Shown: positions 26,130-34,872, counted from the stretch's first letter. The stretch is DNA of 64,000 nucleotides from Armatimonadota bacterium (GCA_030601885.1 JAUWAU010000004.1:248001-312000), one strand, 5' to 3'. Numbers and translations are program-made. The notes: generated from the sequence alone by a model not told the origin.

Positions 26130-27053
26130 ATGCGCATTGTCATCATCGGCGGAACCGGACACGTTGGCGGGTTTCTTACGCCTGGATTGGTGGAGGATGG
26201 GCACGAAGTCATCGTCATCAGCCGGGGAGAGAGGCCGGTGCCGGAGGGCAGCGCCTGGGAGAGCGTCCGCCATGTCGAGGCGACGTACGGGGACACCGGT
26301 TTCGTTGATCTGATGGGCGAGCTCCGGCCCCATGCGCTGGTGGACATGCTCGGCGTGGACGTCCCCGGGCTGTATGCTGCGCTGCGCGAGTGGGACGGGC
26401 AGCTCGTGGCCTGCGGCTCCGTGTGGATGTACGGCGTGCCACGCGTGGTGCCGACGCCGGAGGAGACGCAGAGCCCCTGCGAGTCTGAGGGGTACGCACG
26501 CCGGTACGCGGAGCTGCAGGAGGTGCAGGAGCAGGCACGGCGCGATGGCGGGCGCTTCACGGCCATCATGCCGCCGAACATCTGCGGCCCCGGCAAGATC
26601 CCCCTCGAGGGTATGGGCGGCCGGAGCATCGAGGTGCACCGGGCCCACGCCCGCGGCGAGGAGCTCCCACTGCCCGCGCCCGGCAGCACCCTCATCGGCC
26701 CGTGCGACGCCGAGGACGTGGCGCAGGGCTTCCGGCTGGCCATCGCGAAGCCGTACGCGGCCGCGGGCGAGATCTTCAACGTCGGCTCCGCATATGCGCT
26801 GACGGCGGAGCAGTTCGTGCGCACGTATGGCGAGATCTATGGCGCAGAGGTCCCGATCCGGTGGGTGAGCTGGCAGGAGTACGAGGAGAGGATATCCCCA
26901 TCTCCGGGCGCCAACTTCCACTTCCGCGCCAATATGTGCCCGGACATCACGAAGATCAGCAGGCGGCTGGGGTACTCACCCAACTATACTCCCGAGCAAA
27001 GCATGGCGCGGGCGGTTGAGTGGATGCGGGAACAGGGCCTGCTCGGCACATAG
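26130..27053 (+). CDS. NAD(P)-dependent sugar epimerase/reductase (extended SDR)
   Basis: 307-residue Rossmann enzyme. The N-terminus IVIIGGTGHVGGFL has the G-x-x-G-x-x-G nucleotide-binding loop. The segment ACGSVWMYGVPRVV holds the strand-5 Ser/Tyr region of the SDR family, but the canonical Y-x-x-x-K is replaced by a YARRYAELQ-like helix. ISRGERP suggests a preference for NADP or NAD that cannot be settled by eye. NVGSAYALTAEQFVRTYGEIYG is the usual substrate-binding C-terminal segment. It follows the heparinase gene by 60 bp and may act on a nucleotide sugar or uronic acid product. Confidence 0.8.
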   Translation: MRIVIIGGTGHVGGFLTPGLVEDGHEVIVISRGERPVPEGSAWESVRHVEATYGDTGFVDLMGELRPHALVDMLGVDVPGLYAALREWDGQLVACGSVWMYGVPRVVPTPEETQSPCESEGYARRYAELQEVQEQARRDGGRFTAIMPPNICGPGKIPLEGMGGRSIEVHRAHARGEELPLPAPGSTLIGPCDAEDVAQGFRLAIAKPYAAAGEIFNVGSAYALTAEQFVRTYGEIYGAEVPIRWVSWQEYEERISPSPGANFHFRANMCPDITKISRRLGYSPNYTPEQSMARAVEWMREQGLLGT

Positions 27054-27055
27054 CG

Positions 27056-27127
27056 TGTGGCACGGGGTAGCTGGCTACCCGTGCTGCCTTGGATGGAGGT
27101 CCACGGCTTGCCAGCAAGCCGTGCCAC
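27056..27127. repeat. Paired-hairpin repeat (TGTGGCAC family)
   Basis: Starts with TGTGGCAC (27056) and ends with GTGCCAC (27127). Contains two hairpins: CACGGGGTAG-CTGG-CTACCCGTG (27061-27083) and CACGGCTTG-CCAG-CAAGCCGTG (27102-27123) separated by about 18 nt. The same two-hairpin layout occurs inside the ThyA-like and MutL-like genes. Confidence 0.75.
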
Positions 27128-27155
27128 CCTGATTGCATCAGAGGAGGCACCATAC

Positions 27156-28151
27156 ATGATCCCAGTACTCACGGTCACCGGCAAGACGCTCCCGGAGACG
27201 TGGGAGCGCTCGGTGGTGGAGCTGTGGGAGAAGGGGGCGCGGATCCGCACCGAATACGACCAGGCCGACGAGCCGCTGAGCCGCGATTGCACCATGGTGA
27301 TGTGCGTTTTGGAGCCCCTGAGCGAGCCGCGGGTGCATCGCGCGCTGCCGGGCAGGCTCGAGGACCTGGAGAAGTACCGCCAGGAGGTCGTGGACGGCGT
27401 GCACGACCACTGGATCAAGCCCGAGGAGGGCAAGTGGACGTACACGTATCATCAGCGGCTCTTCAGCTACGGCGCGCGCCTGGAGTACTTCTCGCCCTTT
27501 CCCGAATCGGGCCACCTGGCGTACGTGGACCGCGCTGCTGAGGGTCAGCGAATCGAGCCCATCGAGCCGATGAATCAAATCGACTACATCTGCACCAAGC
27601 TCGCCGAGGCCCCCCACAGCCGTCGGGCGCAGGCCATCACCTGGATTCCCTTCGCCGATCCTCCCACCGACGATCCCCCATGCCTGCAGCGCGTCTGGTG
27701 CCGTGTTGCGTCGTGTGGCACGGGTAGCGAGCTACCCGTGGCACCCGGAACGCCGGCCTCGACGTGTGGCACGGGTTGCTCGTCAACCCGTGAGCCGTCC
27801 AAGCAGCTCGAGATGAACACCCACTGGCGCAGCCGCGACGCCTACAAGGCGGCCTTCATGAACATGTGGGCGCTGATCGAGCTGCAGCGGCTCATCGCCG
27901 AGCGCGTCGGCGAGCTCATGGGCGAGCCGGTGGCCGTCGGCCGCTACGTTGACATCGCCGACAGCTACCACATCTACGGCAGCTACTTCGAGGACTTCGA
28001 GCAGCGCTTCCTGAAGCTGCTCCGCGAGCGACCCTTCGACGAGCGCGTCTGGACGAGCGAGTTCGCCGAGCCCTTCTTCGAGATGGGCCGCGAGGAGCTG
28101 GCCCGGGAGCGCGAGGAGGAGGCCTCGAGGGCGGAAAGGGCGTCGGGCTGA
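27156..28151 (+). CDS. ThyA-like (thymidylate synthase family) protein with in-frame repeat insertion
   Basis: 331 residues; ATG at 27156 with AGAGGAGG 8 nt upstream. The fold signature of thymidylate synthases/deoxypyrimidine methylases is recognisable: D-P-P-C176-L-Q-R-V-W (nucleophile Cys), later QLEMNTHWRSRDAYKAAFMN (aligning with the QLYQRS-D...PFN phosphate and folate region) and DIADSYHIYGSY (the D-x-H-I-Y-x-x-H motif in a variant form). Between the two strands that normally form a short hairpin turn, about 27 residues (186-212) are encoded by a tandem palindromic repeat. Whether it is a true dTMP synthase is doubtful: the motifs diverge from ThyA, so a modified-nucleotide role is equally possible. 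Confidence 0.75.
   Translation: MIPVLTVTGKTLPETWERSVVELWEKGARIRTEYDQADEPLSRDCTMVMCVLEPLSEPRVHRALPGRLEDLEKYRQEVVDGVHDHWIKPEEGKWTYTYHQRLFSYGARLEYFSPFPESGHLAYVDRAAEGQRIEPIEPMNQIDYICTKLAEAPHSRRAQAITWIPFADPPTDDPPCLQRVWCRVASCGTGSELPVAPGTPASTCGTGCSSTREPSKQLEMNTHWRSRDAYKAAFMNMWALIELQRLIAERVGELMGEPVAVGRYVDIADSYHIYGSYFEDFEQRFLKLLRERPFDERVWTSEFAEPFFEMGREELAREREEEASRAERASG
27714..27792. repeat. Tandem palindromic repeats inside the ThyA-like gene
   Basis: TGTGGCAC at 27714, then hairpin CACGGGTAG-CGAG-CTACCCGTG (27719-27740) and, after 29 nt, hairpin CACGGGTTG-CTCGT-CAACCCGTG (27770-27792). It keeps the reading frame and encodes a Cys/Gly/Ser/Pro-rich loop. Confidence 0.85.
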
Positions 28152-28267
28152 GGAGGGCGCCAGGGGGGCGGCCCGCCTTGGGAAGGCCTCAGGCATCGGA
28201 AGGCAGAACATGGGCGCGCACCTGCGCGGAGGGCACTCTCTGCGCAGACTCAAGAGGAGGGGAACAG

Positions 28268-29152
28268 ATGGCGACGAGACATCCCATGGCGACGATACTG
28301 GCCGCGTGTCTCATGACGGCCGTCGGCGTGAGCGGCGCTGCGGCGGCGGAGTGGAGCCTCGGCGAGCCGCTCGGAACCGTGGCCGGGCTGATGAGGCCCG
28401 AGTGTGTGGCTGTCACGCCGGATGGCCGCTACGTGATCTCCAACATCAACGGCGACGCGACGGAGAAAGACGGCAACGGGTTTCTCACGGTGGTTGACCG
28501 GCAAGGTGCCGACTCGCGCCTGTATCCCGTTGGCGACGCGCCGCCGCTCCACGCGCCGAAGGGCATCTGCGTCGCCGGACGGGCGCTTGCCGTGACCGAC
28601 ATCGACCGCATCGCCATCATTGAGGAGGGAAACGCACGCTTCATCCCGCAGAGCTACGGCACGCTGGCGACGCCAACGTTCCTCAACGACATAACGTACG
28701 ACGGCGCCCAGTGGCTCTACGCCTCCGACACCCGGCTGGGGCGCGTGCTCCGCTTCTCGCTGGACGGCAAGCGCGTCGAAGAGGTGGCCACCGATGTCGC
28801 CGGTGTCAACGGCCTTCTCTGGCACGAGGGGAAGTTAATCATCGGCGCGAGCGGGCAACACGATCTGGGCGAAATCGACGTGACGTCCGGCGCGCCACCG
28901 AAGTGGTTCGGCCTCGCGGAGCATTTCACGATGATCGACGGCATCGCGGCGCTCGAGGACGGCACGCTCATCGTCACCGACCCGCGCGCCGGGACGATCT
29001 ACGCCGTCTCGCCCGATCGCAAGACGGTCACCAAGCTCAAGACGGACCTGCCGTTCCCCGCCGACTGCACGGTGGATTTGAAACGCCAGCTCCTGCTGGT
29101 GCCGATGCTGCAGGGCGACACGGCGGTGGCATTTCCTCTGGTTCGCAGGTGA
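28268..29152 (+). CDS. Secreted SMP-30/gluconolactonase-like beta-propeller
   Basis: 294 residues. ATG at 28268 follows GAGGAGGGG; signal peptide ATILAACLMTAVGVSGAAAA-EW. The mature part shows six-bladed propeller repeats (RPECVAVTPDGRYVISNING, TFLNDITYDGAQWLYASDTRLGRVLRF, GVNGLLWHEGKLIIGASG, MIDGIAALEDGTLIVTDPRAGTIYAV). Asn/Asp positions resemble the metal site of SMP-30-like lactonases. It may hydrolyse a sugar lactone or simply bind a ligand. It lies between the ThyA-like gene and a pseudopilin with 116 bp before it. Confidence 0.75.
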   Translation: MATRHPMATILAACLMTAVGVSGAAAAEWSLGEPLGTVAGLMRPECVAVTPDGRYVISNINGDATEKDGNGFLTVVDRQGADSRLYPVGDAPPLHAPKGICVAGRALAVTDIDRIAIIEEGNARFIPQSYGTLATPTFLNDITYDGAQWLYASDTRLGRVLRFSLDGKRVEEVATDVAGVNGLLWHEGKLIIGASGQHDLGEIDVTSGAPPKWFGLAEHFTMIDGIAALEDGTLIVTDPRAGTIYAVSPDRKTVTKLKTDLPFPADCTVDLKRQLLLVPMLQGDTAVAFPLVRR

Positions 29153-29181
29153 GCGAGGGGCACTTGGCTCTGAGTGACGCT

Positions 29182-29209
29182 TTGCTTTTCCGCCAGACAC
29201 ATGTATAAT
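29182..29209 (+). promoter_or_regulatory. Sigma70-type promoter of the pseudopilin gene
   Basis: TTGCTT (29182-29187), 16 bp, TATAAT (29204-29209) with TG directly before the -10 box, 80 bp ahead of the pseudopilin ATG. Confidence 0.5.
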
Positions 29210-29289
29210 AGCCGGGCCGATCCGATGCCCGACGACGAGACCCTGCGCCCGGGCACGGTCACGCCGGCCGCGGAGGAGCTGACGGCCAA

Positions 29290-29997
29290 ATGCGAGCACG
29301 AACGCCTCCCGGTTTTACCCTCATCGAATTGCTCGTCGTGATAGCTATCATCTCCATACTGTCGGCGATTCTCTTCCCCGTCTACTCGCGCACTCGCGAG
29401 AGGGCGCGTCAGGCGCAGTGCATGAGCAACCTCCGGCAATTGGCCGTGGCATTCATGATGTATGCCGACGACAACGACGGCTTTTACCCGGGCGGGTACG
29501 ATTACGACAACATCGAGTACCACCCCGATTGGGACCCGTGGCAGTGGACTCTCGCGTTCGAGGCGACGCTCCCGTACTACAACGAGCCGGACATACTGAA
29601 TTGCCCAACCGGCCCGGAACTCGCCTTCGGGGAAGGACTTGACCGCCGCATCGTCAACGTGGCCTACAACGAGTACCTGTACTTCGGAGGCTGGCACAGC
29701 GAGGCAGCGCTGAACCGGGCGCCCGGCAAGCTCACGCGCATCGCCATTTTGGGCGATTGCAGATTCCCCGGCGTCTTCAACGACTGGACCGACGACGAGT
29801 ACGCGCCGCTAGAGGCCGCGCCGGGGATGGCGCGCATTCAGTACGCCAATGATGAGGGGGAGCCGCGGCACAACGGCTCCAACTTCGCCTTCGGCGACGG
29901 CCACGTGGAGCGGGTTGATGTGCGCAAGTTCGTGCACGACGAGCAGGCCGGGCTGCAGTGGCCGATCGTCAACCCGGAGAATCGCCGGCCGTTCTGA
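29290..29997 (+). CDS. Type II secretion/type IV-like pseudopilin
   Basis: 235 residues with the class III prepilin leader [19 protein letters not shown]: cleavage after Gly, N-methyl-Phe at +1 and Glu at +5. The helix continues as [44 protein letters not shown], a pattern typical of the large pseudopilin families of Armatimonadota and Planctomycetota. The C-terminal part ends in [17 protein letters not shown], the usual H-x-G-x-x-x-F-x-D-G-H motif of those proteins. It is probably processed by a prepilin peptidase encoded elsewhere. GGAGGAG lies 12 nt before the ATG. Confidence 0.9.
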   Translation: MRARTPPGFTLIELLVVIAIISILSAILFPVYSRTRERARQAQCMSNLRQLAVAFMMYADDNDGFYPGGYDYDNIEYHPDWDPWQWTLAFEATLPYYNEPDILNCPTGPELAFGEGLDRRIVNVAYNEYLYFGGWHSEAALNRAPGKLTRIAILGDCRFPGVFNDWTDDEYAPLEAAPGMARIQYANDEGEPRHNGSNFAFGDGHVERVDVRKFVHDEQAGLQWPIVNPENRRPF

Positions 29998-30114
29998 TCG
30001 CGCTCCTGATCCTCTTACCGGAGAGCCAAGACTAACGACAATGACGCGGCCAGTGGCCGCGTCATTCGCTATTCGTGTGGCAGTGGGATACGTCGCCGCT
30101 CGGCTCTGCGCTGC

Positions 30115-31116
30115 TTATGCCGGCACCATGAGTGCTACCTTGGGCGCCACGGCTATCATGGCGGCCACCACGTCAGGGTCCCAGAGCACGCCGCTCTGGG
30201 CCTCGATGAGGCGCAGCGCCTCCTCCGGCGCCATGGCGGTGCGGTACGGGCGCTCTGACGTCATCGCATCGTAGGCGTCGGCCAACCCGAGCACCCGCGC
30301 GCAAAGGGGGATCTCCTCGCCGGCCAGGCCCTCCGGATAGCCGCTGCCGTCATGTCGCTCGTGGTGAAGATACACATAGGGCAGGATGCGCGAGAGGTGT
30401 TTGACGGGCGATATGACGTCGCGCGAAATGACGGGATGGCGCTTCACCAGCGCCCATTCCTCCGGTGTCAGCGGGCCGGGCTTGTGCAGGATGCGCAAGT
30501 CAATAGCGGCTTTGCCCACATCGTGCAGGAGCGCTGCATACTCCAGAAGCCTGATCTCACGCGAGTCCAGCCCCATGCTCCGCGCAATGCGAACGGCATA
30601 ATCGCGTACTCGCGCACTGTGGTTGCGCAGGTACGGGTCCTTGTTCTCCATGAGGCAGACCATTGTGAAGACGAGCTCCATGCTCCCGGCCAACGCCCGC
30701 AGGTGGCGACATCGCTGCTCCGCACGTTCCAGCGCTCCGGTGACGTCGTGGAGCCGGAACGGCTTCACGATATAGTCGTACACGCCGCGCTTCATCAAGT
30801 CCACGGCCTGCTCCACACTTGCATACGCCGTGGTGACGATGATGACCACGTCGTCGCCATACATGGACACGATGTTGTCGAAAACCTCTACCCCGTGGAC
30901 CCCCGGCATCCGGAGGTCGAGCAAGACCATATCGTACTTGTATCGTTTGATCGCGTCTAGAGCTTCGAGTCCATCTCTGGCCAGCGTGACATCCGTGAAG
31001 CCTCTCCGCCGGAGAGTGTCCGAGAGCAAGTCCCGAATGGCCTCGTCGTCGTCGGCCACGAGGATGGATAGCTCGTCTCGTTCTGTCTCCGCCAGATCAA
31101 GAACGACAGAAGGCAC
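30115..31116 (-). CDS. Response regulator with HD-GYP domain (predicted c-di-GMP phosphodiesterase)
   Basis: 333 residues. An N-terminal receiver domain (about 15-135) has the acidic pair D22/D23, phospho-acceptor D67 (MVLLDLRMPG), Thr in IVTTAYAS and Lys in YIVKPF. An HD-GYP domain (about 150-333) has H-D in LHDVGKAAID, then HHERHDGSGYPEGLAGEEIPLCARV with the GYP signature. HD-GYP enzymes hydrolyse cyclic di-GMP to GMP. The start is taken as GTG 31116, 7 nt after GGGGGA; TTG 31131 would add five residues. It follows the hybrid kinase gene by about 55 bp on the same strand, which very probably phosphorylates it. Confidence 0.9.
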   Translation of the reverse strand: MPSVVLDLAETERDELSILVADDDEAIRDLLSDTLRRRGFTDVTLARDGLEALDAIKRYKYDMVLLDLRMPGVHGVEVFDNIVSMYGDDVVIIVTTAYASVEQAVDLMKRGVYDYIVKPFRLHDVTGALERAEQRCRHLRALAGSMELVFTMVCLMENKDPYLRNHSARVRDYAVRIARSMGLDSREIRLLEYAALLHDVGKAAIDLRILHKPGPLTPEEWALVKRHPVISRDVISPVKHLSRILPYVYLHHERHDGSGYPEGLAGEEIPLCARVLGLADAYDAMTSERPYRTAMAPEEALRLIEAQSGVLWDPDVVAAMIAVAPKVALMVPA

Positions 31117-31170
31117 CACTATGTCCCCCAATCAGATGCGCCACCGCATCCGCCAACGGCGTGCGGGCGC

Positions 31171-32712
31171 CTATGGCGGCCGGGCCGGCAACGACAAGGC
31201 AAACGTTGTGCCGTGCCCCAGAGAGCTCTCCACCGCAATGCTGCCACCCAGGCGCACCACGATGGCCTTGGCAATAGCCAGTCCAAGCCCCACACCGTCG
31301 TCGTCTCGAACCGCAGCTCCATCCACTTTGTGGAACTTGTCGAAGATCCTCTCGAGGTGATCTCGCGGTATGCCCACGCCATCGTCGCTGACGGAGATCA
31401 CACCGCCGTTGTCGCCATTGTTAGACACTTCAACAGTCACATGCCCGCCAGATGGTGTATGCCGTATTGCGTTACTGAGGAGCTCCTCGATCACTTGGTG
31501 CAGGCGGCGCGGATCCGACTCGATGATGAGCGTCTTGAGCTTCGAGCGAGCCGCCACTGCGACGCGATGCTCTGCAGCGGTCCGTGCCGCCTGGGAGCCC
31601 GCCGCCTTGGCAACAGCCACGATGTCCGTCGGCTCCAGCAGCACCTGGAACACGCCGCCTTCGATCCTGGATAGATCCAAGATCGTGGCCATAAGACGCG
31701 ACAGTTTGGCGCTGTTGCGTTCCACGGCCTCAATGCACTCGCGCTGCGTCCCGCTCAGCTCGCCGGCGCCGCCGCTCAGCAGCAGCTCCACATAGCCCCG
31801 AATAGATGTCAGCGGCGTGCGCAGCTCGTGCGATGCTGCCGTGACGAAGTCGGACTTCATGCGCTCGAGTCGTTCCTCGGGGCCTATGTCGCGAAACATG
31901 ATCGCCACGCCCGCCGGGTGGCCGCTGCCGTTGAGAAAGAGCGACGTGCTGACCCGCACCGCTGTGCGCTCGCCGCCGGCTGCCTTGATGCCCACCTGAA
32001 CATCGCGCAAGCCCGTGCGTGAGGCCAACGTGGCCCGCACGGGGCAGTCCGCCGCTGGGATGCCCACCAGTACTCCCCATGGCTTGCCAGCAGCCTGCGC
32101 CGAGCTTACGCTGAGGATGCGCTCCGCCTCAGCATTCAGGAAGCTCACCCGGGCATCCAGGCCGCACGTCACCACGGCCTCGCTGAGGCTGTGCAGTATG
32201 GCCAGAGTGCGGTGGCGTTCGTCGTCCAGGCGGCGATTCTGTGCCGCCAGTTCGGTCGTGGCACGCTTCACCGCCACCGACAGCTTGCGCTCGTGAGCCC
32301 GGAGCTGCTCGATGAGCCCCACATTCTCGGCCGCCAGCCGGCGCTTTTCCAGGGCTCGCCGCACCGATGTCAGGAGCGTGTCCAGAGGGAATGGCTTCCG
32401 GATGTAGTCGTACGCCTCGTGCTGCAGGACGCGGATGGCCGACTCCGTCGTGGCGTAACCGGTGATGACGATGACCTGTGGCCGGCTCATGCCATTGCCA
32501 TCGAGAGAGCTCAGCACATCTTCGCCGCGCATATCGGGCAGGCTTAGGTCGAGGATGAGCACGTCGAAGCCACGCGCGGCCAGCACTTCTTGCGCCTGCC
32601 TGCCGGTGCCGGCAAGCTCAACGTGGTGGCCCTCCTCGGACAGGCTCTCCAGCAGAAGCTGCCTGATCGCGGGCTCGTCATCTACGACGAGTATCTTGCC
32701 TGGCTCGGCCAT
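31171..32712 (-). CDS. Sensor histidine kinase with N-terminal receiver and PAS domains
   Basis: 513 residues, no transmembrane helix, so a cytosolic sensor. Receiver domain at about 6-125 with phospho-acceptor D55 (VLILDLS), then a coiled helix (ERKLSVAVKRATTELAAQNRRL), a PAS domain (about 165-280, ILHSLSEAVVTCGLDARVSFLNAEAERIL), the HisKA helix with H295 in SHELRTPLTSIRGY, and the HATPase_c domain with N in ELLSNAIRHTP and the boxes DDGVGIP and GLGLAIAK. ATG 32712 has GGGAG 7 nt upstream. The presence of a receiver at the front implies signal input from another kinase. Probably transfers phosphate to the HD-GYP regulator downstream. Confidence 0.9.
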   Translation of the reverse strand: MAEPGKILVVDDEPAIRQLLLESLSEEGHHVELAGTGRQAQEVLAARGFDVLILDLSLPDMRGEDVLSSLDGNGMSRPQVIVITGYATTESAIRVLQHEAYDYIRKPFPLDTLLTSVRRALEKRRLAAENVGLIEQLRAHERKLSVAVKRATTELAAQNRRLDDERHRTLAILHSLSEAVVTCGLDARVSFLNAEAERILSVSSAQAAGKPWGVLVGIPAADCPVRATLASRTGLRDVQVGIKAAGGERTAVRVSTSLFLNGSGHPAGVAIMFRDIGPEERLERMKSDFVTAASHELRTPLTSIRGYVELLLSGGAGELSGTQRECIEAVERNSAKLSRLMATILDLSRIEGGVFQVLLEPTDIVAVAKAAGSQAARTAAEHRVAVAARSKLKTLIIESDPRRLHQVIEELLSNAIRHTPSGGHVTVEVSNNGDNGGVISVSDDGVGIPRDHLERIFDKFHKVDGAAVRDDDGVGLGLAIAKAIVVRLGGSIAVESSLGHGTTFALSLPARPP

Positions 32713-32897
32713 TGTGCTCCCGGTCCGTCGTGCGAAAGCCGATACGGAGTACACCCAACCCGCCTGCGCCAGAGCTTTGCAGGCCCCAACACCGCAGCCA
32801 GCCTCGCCGCCATTGCTCCCCAGTCAACTATGAAGCCTTATACCACGGGGCTGTAAAGCTGGTGTAACACCTGGCCGAAGGGGATTCACCGAGCAGT

Positions 32898-33044
32898 GGG
32901 GCTGTTGAAAAAGCCGGGCCCCGCCGGCTCGTCGTCTGGCCGCCGGCCGCCCACCGCGTAGGTCGGCCTTTCCAGGCCGACATCGCGGGCTGGAAAGCCC
33001 GCGCTACGCGAACGGGCGTGTGGCCTGGGTTTTTCAACAGCCCC
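32898..33044. mobile_element. 147-bp MITE-like element with terminal inverted repeats
   Basis: Perfect 15-bp inverted ends GGGGCTGTTGAAAAA (32898-32912) and its complement (33030-33044). The sequence GCAGT stands immediately outside both ends (32893-32897 and 33045-33049), a 5-bp target-site duplication. The interior holds a paired-hairpin repeat with GTAG/CTAC ends (32957-33007: GTCGGCCT-TTCC-AGGCCGAC and GCGGGCT-GGAA-AGCCCGC). There is no coding frame, so it is non-autonomous. Confidence 0.7.
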
Positions 33045-33103
33045 GCAGTCCTCATGTTCCGTTGGGACACCCGGAAACGATGAAGATGCGCTCATGTCGT
33101 CGT

Positions 33104-33175
33104 GTAGCTCGGGCTGCGCAGCGGTCGGCACGACCGCACAGCCCGAGGCCCGCCGGAGCAAGCTGCTCCGGCTAC
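33104..33175. repeat. Paired-hairpin repeat with GTAGC/GCTAC ends
   Basis: Begins GTAGC (33104) and ends GCTAC (33175). It contains a long hairpin (CGGGCTG 33110-33116 with CAGCCCG 33139-33145; GCGGTCG with CGACCGC inside) followed by GCCGGAGCA-AGC-TGCTCCGGC (33152-33172). Same architecture as REPIN elements; the second hairpin recurs inside the FG-GAP gene at 919-939. Confidence 0.7.
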
Positions 33176-33302
33176 AACGGGTGGGCCGACGGGCGAAATC
33201 TTCGGGGTAGTGTCAACGTTGGGGTGTGGCGAGCCAGGGCGCATCAGCCGAGGTCTGCGCCGCCGGCCGAGCGCGCAGCAGCCCGTCGAGGACGGCCTTT
33301 GG
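33176..33302. other. Intergenic region after the six-gene operon
   Basis: No gene. Together with the repeats at 32898-33175 this is a roughly 590-bp non-coding stretch between the histidine kinase and the end of the MutL/DUF6754-like operon. Confidence 0.5.
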
Positions 33303-34010
33303 TTAGTAGAACAGAGGCCTGAGCCAATCAAGCCACAGGAACTCTATGCGGCCTATGAGCAGGGAGATACGTGCCATAACTGTATAGCCAAAACCGGCGC
33401 CGAAGGCCATCATCAGGAAGTAGATGCCAACGCGGGACATGCCCCCCAGCACGCCGCGGTGCTCCCGGGAGAAGTAGAAGTACGCAAGTACACAGATGAC
33501 GCCGACTATGAGCACGGCGTTGCCGATCGAGAGCCACACGTCGAAGGCGCCGCTATCGGAACGTGCCACCACCGGCAGAAGCGTGGCGCGCAACTGGGGG
33601 AGCAGGTTCCCATGGATAGCCGCCGTAGCGCCGACACCGGAGCCGTAGCCGACCACGGCGGCGATGGGGACGCGCGTGAGCCAGCCGACGCCTGGGATGA
33701 ACCTGGCAAACCACAGCAGTCCGATCAGTACCGGCACTGCGACGACGAAGTCCGGGCGCGGCAGATCCACCCGGGCCGGCATGAACACCGGATACACCAT
33801 CTTCGGCAAGATGGCCTGGTGGTAGGTGACGCAGAGCGCCCAACCGAGCGAGACACCCACAAAGAGGTGCTCGGCGATCTTGTACAGGACGTTGTCCCGG
33901 TACAGGAAGCTGTAGATGCACAGAGTGAGCAGGGCGGCGATCCAGACGCCGACTCGATCCCACGGTATCTCGGGTATGATGCGCTCCTTTCCCAGCGATT
34001 CGCTACGCAC
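33303..34010 (-). CDS. Membrane protein of the MutL/DUF6754-like operon (gene 6)
   Basis: 235 residues if started at the GTG at 34010, which overlaps the preceding stop by 8 nt; the reading frame extends upstream to 34217 but inside the previous gene. At least five transmembrane helices are seen: VWIAALLTLCIYSFLY, LFVGVSLGWALCVTYHQA, FVVAVPVLIGLLWFA, WLSIGNAVLIVGVICVLAYFYFS and RVGIYFLMMAFGAGFGYTVMA. The end is rich in aromatic residues (LIGRIEFLWLDWLRPLFY). I do not recognise a named family. A GGAAAGGAG just inside the frame with a following ATC/ATA suggests an unusual start could also apply. Last gene of the operon. Confidence 0.8.
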   Translation of the reverse strand: MRSESLGKERIIPEIPWDRVGVWIAALLTLCIYSFLYRDNVLYKIAEHLFVGVSLGWALCVTYHQAILPKMVYPVFMPARVDLPRPDFVVAVPVLIGLLWFARFIPGVGWLTRVPIAAVVGYGSGVGATAAIHGNLLPQLRATLLPVVARSDSGAFDVWLSIGNAVLIVGVICVLAYFYFSREHRGVLGGMSRVGIYFLMMAFGAGFGYTVMARISLLIGRIEFLWLDWLRPLFY

Positions 34011-34860
34011 CGCGCCGCGCGCGGATCCGGGCGATGACGTACGCCGTGTTGCCCAGAAGCACCAACAGAATGATGAGGCCGTGAGCAAAGGACTGGGCGG
34101 GCATGCGCTTGGTGGCCTCGTCCGGGCGCCCAACGAGTGACTCGTACTCGGCTGCACCCTTGAGCCCGCCCAGCATCCCCACGAGCTGCCTGGACTGGAT
34201 GTATGGGTAGTAGTCAACGGCCATAACGGCGGTAACGCCGGCCGCCACCTCCTGCTGGTAGCGCGCGTTCACCACGGTGATCCAGATAGCCGGCGTGTCG
34301 CTGGAAGCCAGGTCCACGACGAGCGCGATATCGTCGTATGAGCGCACACGGGACATGAGCGGCAGCTCGCTCATCCTGGTCCTGGTGTAGTCCTGCTTGT
34401 ATGTGCCCGGAATGTCCGTTGACATGCGGATGAGAAGGGGCACCATTCCGGGCAGGTAGCCGAGGTTGACGTAGTTCTCGCCATACTTCCTGCCGAATTC
34501 CTTCGCCACCTGATCGAGCACGCCCTGGGCAAGGGGCGGTCCGACGGTATAGAAGCTGATCGCCACCACGTCGATGTCACGCGAGAAGCAATGCCGGAGG
34601 ATGGCGACGGCCATCGGGACCAGCTCCGGCGCAGATGAGGGCCCAAAATCGTACGCCATGAGCACGACCGATCCGGCGGGCAGCGAGTCGATCTTGTCGT
34701 ACACCAATCTCACGGGCCGGGTGGGTTTGCCCACCGGGAGGCGCACCCCCAGTACGATCGGCACAATGACGGCCACCGCCATGAGAAGGAAGATGTAGCG
34801 GCGGTCGATGTGCTGGAGGCGCTCCAGCCAACCGTCCTGTGCTGCGTCGCGTTGCTCCAA
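34003..34860 (-). CDS. Bitopic membrane protein of the MutL/DUF6754-like operon (gene 5)
   Basis: 285 residues with a TTG start at 34860 and AGGAG 9 nt upstream. One N-terminal helix (YIFLLMAVAVIVPIVLGV) and one C-terminal helix (HGLIILLVLLGNTAYVIARIRARRG) flank a soluble domain of about 210 residues. That domain has a mixed alpha/beta pattern (AGSVVLMAYDFGPSSAPELVPMAVAILRHC, DVVAISFYTVGPPLAQGVLDQVA, VTAVMAVDYYPYIQSRQLVGMLGGLKGAAEYESL) resembling a Rossmann-like or sugar-binding fold. No catalytic motif is apparent. Spacing is 12 bp after gene 4. Function unknown. Confidence 0.8.
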   Translation of the reverse strand: MEQRDAAQDGWLERLQHIDRRYIFLLMAVAVIVPIVLGVRLPVGKPTRPVRLVYDKIDSLPAGSVVLMAYDFGPSSAPELVPMAVAILRHCFSRDIDVVAISFYTVGPPLAQGVLDQVAKEFGRKYGENYVNLGYLPGMVPLLIRMSTDIPGTYKQDYTRTRMSELPLMSRVRSYDDIALVVDLASSDTPAIWITVVNARYQQEVAAGVTAVMAVDYYPYIQSRQLVGMLGGLKGAAEYESLVGRPDEATKRMPAQSFAHGLIILLVLLGNTAYVIARIRARRGA

Positions 34861-34872
34861 CTCAGTAATCTC

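Noticed and set aside
27156..28151. Canonical thymidylate synthase
   Set aside because: Core motifs are altered (DPPC-LQ, DIADSYHIY) and the repeat-encoded loop is present; only family-level assignment is safe.
33104..33145. Small RNA gene or riboswitch
   Set aside because: The palindromes match dispersed repeats elsewhere in the window and have no promoter.
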